Assembly (NCBI GenBank): GCA_028715605.1
Contig: JAQURM010000007.1
Coordinates: forward strand, 1-64,000
From: Desulfovibrionales bacterium
Lineage (GTDB): Bacteria; Desulfobacterota; QYQD01
Direction: 5' to 3'
DNA: 64,000 nucleotides
Position numbers and translations under genes: made by a program. Below are positions 62,851 to 64,000 of the stretch, in pieces. Numbering within the stretch: position 1 is the first letter of the stretch; each line of letters starts with the position of its first letter. A model generated the notes under the pieces. It did not search any database, was not told the origin of the DNA, and saw only the letters and a program-made list of their open reading frames with translations.

Positions 62851-64000
62851 TTGCCTAAGAAATACAGTATACCGACAAAGACATCACCCCCACGATTTAC
62901 TCCTATCGGGAAGTCCACTATTTTAGACTGGGAGGGCGGCTGCCTTCGATGTTTTAAGTGCGTCAAACGCCAGTGTATCTATGACGTATATAATGAGCGT
63001 ACATTTGATGTACGACAGATGACCGATACCATCGATTCGCTGTGTAAGAATTGTTTGCGGTGCGTGCAATCATGCCCGGGACAAGTCATCACCAAGGTCG
63101 TCAATGCAGAATATAAACGCATGGGAAACAGTTACTGGACGCCGGATATCATACGCATGCAGTGGTTTCAGGCGGAAACCGGGAGAATACCGGTGTCCGG
63201 GGCGGGGTATGGAGGGCCTTTTTCGGGGCCGGGGTTTGATGATATGTGGACGGATATGTCAGAGATTGTCCGTCCCACCCGCGACGGTATCCATGGACGT
63301 GAGTACATCAATACGGTCGTTGACCTGGGAAGATCACTTCGTTATCTCCGGTTTGACGCGGCGGGGCACGTGGTTAGGGATGCGCCCGAAAAGATCGAGA
63401 TACCTATCCCCATCATACTTAAGGACCTGCCCCTGGGGAGTCTGAGTGAAAGCGTCTTTCTGGCCATGGCCGAAGCGGCGCAGGCTATGGATACATTCAT
63501 GATAGCTCCGGTTAAGGGATGGAAACCTTACATCGAGCCTTATAAAACGCACCTTATCCCCTTGTTGACGGAGGCGGAGATTGACACGCACGGGGAACTC
63601 ATCCGGGGCGTGCGGATTATAGAAATCCAGCTTTCCGACGTAACAGAGGCGCGGGTTTCCCGGATTAGAGCTGCTTATCCGGACGTGCTCATTATGGTGA
63701 GGATGCGGCTCGGTGAACGCAGCGGGGAAGAGGCCTTAGCGCTTACCCGGGTTGGTGCGGATATTTTGCATCTTTGCGCAGACAGGGATGGTAACGTGGA
63801 GTCCGGAAATGGGATCCGATTTGTCAAGGACGTGGTCCGTTCCGTACACATGAGACTGGTCGAGGCGGGCTGCCGGAACGAGATTACCCTTTTTGCGAGC
63901 GGCGGGATTGCCATGGCTGAGCACGTGGCCAAGGGTATTATCGTCGGGGCGGATGCCGTGGCCGTAGATATTCCCCTTTTGCTGGCCCTTGAGTGCCGCC
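62851..64000 (+). CDS. FMN-binding glutamate synthase-like protein with ferredoxin domain, 3'-truncated
   Basis: Open from TTG 62851 to the window end, over 383 residues. N-terminal FeS groups CLRCFKCVKRQC and CKNCLRCVQSCPGQV, then the glutamate-synthase FMN region (SEIVRPTRDGIHGREYINTV; LFASGGIAMAEHVAKGIIVG; GADAVAVDIPLLLALEC). It resembles archaeal-type GltB and the protein at 37802 but has its own ferredoxin clusters. Upstream AAGGGG is a weak ribosome binding site. The end of the gene lies outside the window. Confidence 0.8.
   Translation, partial: MPKKYSIPTKTSPPRFTPIGKSTILDWEGGCLRCFKCVKRQCIYDVYNERTFDVRQMTDTIDSLCKNCLRCVQSCPGQVITKVVNAEYKRMGNSYWTPDIIRMQWFQAETGRIPVSGAGYGGPFSGPGFDDMWTDMSEIVRPTRDGIHGREYINTVVDLGRSLRYLRFDAAGHVVRDAPEKIEIPIPIILKDLPLGSLSESVFLAMAEAAQAMDTFMIAPVKGWKPYIEPYKTHLIPLLTEAEIDTHGELIRGVRIIEIQLSDVTEARVSRIRAAYPDVLIMVRMRLGERSGEEALALTRVGADILHLCADRDGNVESGNGIRFVKDVVRSVHMRLVEAGCRNEITLFASGGIAMAEHVAKGIIVGADAVAVDIPLLLALECR

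Noticed and set aside
63104-63445. 113-residue plus-strand frame
   Set aside because: It lies inside the GOGAT-like gene that starts at 62851 in another frame and has shadow-type composition.

Overview
The window looks like part of the chromosome of a strictly anaerobic, Gram-negative bacterium, most likely a Desulfobacterota (former deltaproteobacterial) lineage. The reasons are a tungsten-type aldehyde:ferredoxin oxidoreductase (AOR) linked to Hdr/Mvh/Nuo-like subunits, UGA-decoded selenocysteine with bacterial SECIS hairpins, PEP-CTERM proteins, a multiheme cytochrome c, a MMPL/LolA-like/DUF1302-like envelope set, and many dispersed GC-rich palindromic repeats. The species assignment is inference. 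No rRNA, tRNA or CRISPR array was recognised.

Layout. 1-1.2 kb: a 5'-truncated tlyA overlapping pyrF. 1.4-2.4 kb: a ModA-like binding protein behind a tiny UGA-containing dual-CXXC selenoprotein. 2.65-6.1 kb: an iron operon (fur, feoB, dtxR-feoA fusion) behind a 29-bp perfect palindrome that looks like a Fur box. 6.5-10.1 kb: a coiled-coil/PD-(D/E)XK-like protein and two PEP-CTERM proteins, each with a sigma-54 promoter and a shared upstream motif GTGGAA-N6-TTCCAC. 10.2-20.3 kb: a possible acyl-amino-acid or lipid pathway (nitroreductase, ThiF-like E1, MMPL permease, DUF1302-like barrel, LolA-like protein, two FeeM-like acyltransferases) with two toxin-antitoxin modules. 20.4-26.3 kb: housekeeping and miscellaneous genes (eno, HU/IHF, gatA, gatC, a transglutaminase-like protein, an ICMT-like membrane protein). 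26.4-28.7 kb: an AT-rich accessory patch with a decayed VapBC, a frameshifted PIN-like gene and a BrnTA pair. 28.8-36.2 kb: a CobN-type metal chelatase with two AAA+ partners.

36.2-49.9 kb: a KaiC-like/XRE/cupin regulator, a structured RNA with a terminator, a glutamate-synthase-like FMN protein, then ferredoxin, AOR, a polyferredoxin, HdrA(Sec), MvhD(Sec), HdrC-like, NuoE, NuoF and NuoG-like genes. This resembles the class II benzoyl-CoA reductase (Bam) architecture and could form one large flavin-based electron-bifurcating W-enzyme, but no HdrB/BamD-type CCG subunit is present. 50.1-58.6 kb: a PAS/sigma-54 activator followed by a sigma-54 promoter and a NifX/IscU/CGGC/DUF5320/DUF89/ferredoxin/octaheme cytochrome/FmdB/radical SAM/MBL cluster; the MBL gene has an in-frame UGA. 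58.7-62.0 kb: a HAD hydrolase, PiT phosphate transporter, DUF47/PhoU-like partner and GDPD phosphodiesterase. 62.1-64 kb: two tandem copies of an apparently structured RNA with compensatory changes, upstream of an MvhD-like protein and a ferredoxin-containing glutamate-synthase-like protein that runs off the end.

The strongest unusual items are the three SECIS-backed selenoproteins, the tandem RNA element at 62.2-62.4 kb, the sigma-54/PEP-CTERM regulatory motif, and palindromic repeats translated in frame inside three conserved genes (fur, nitroreductase, hdrA).
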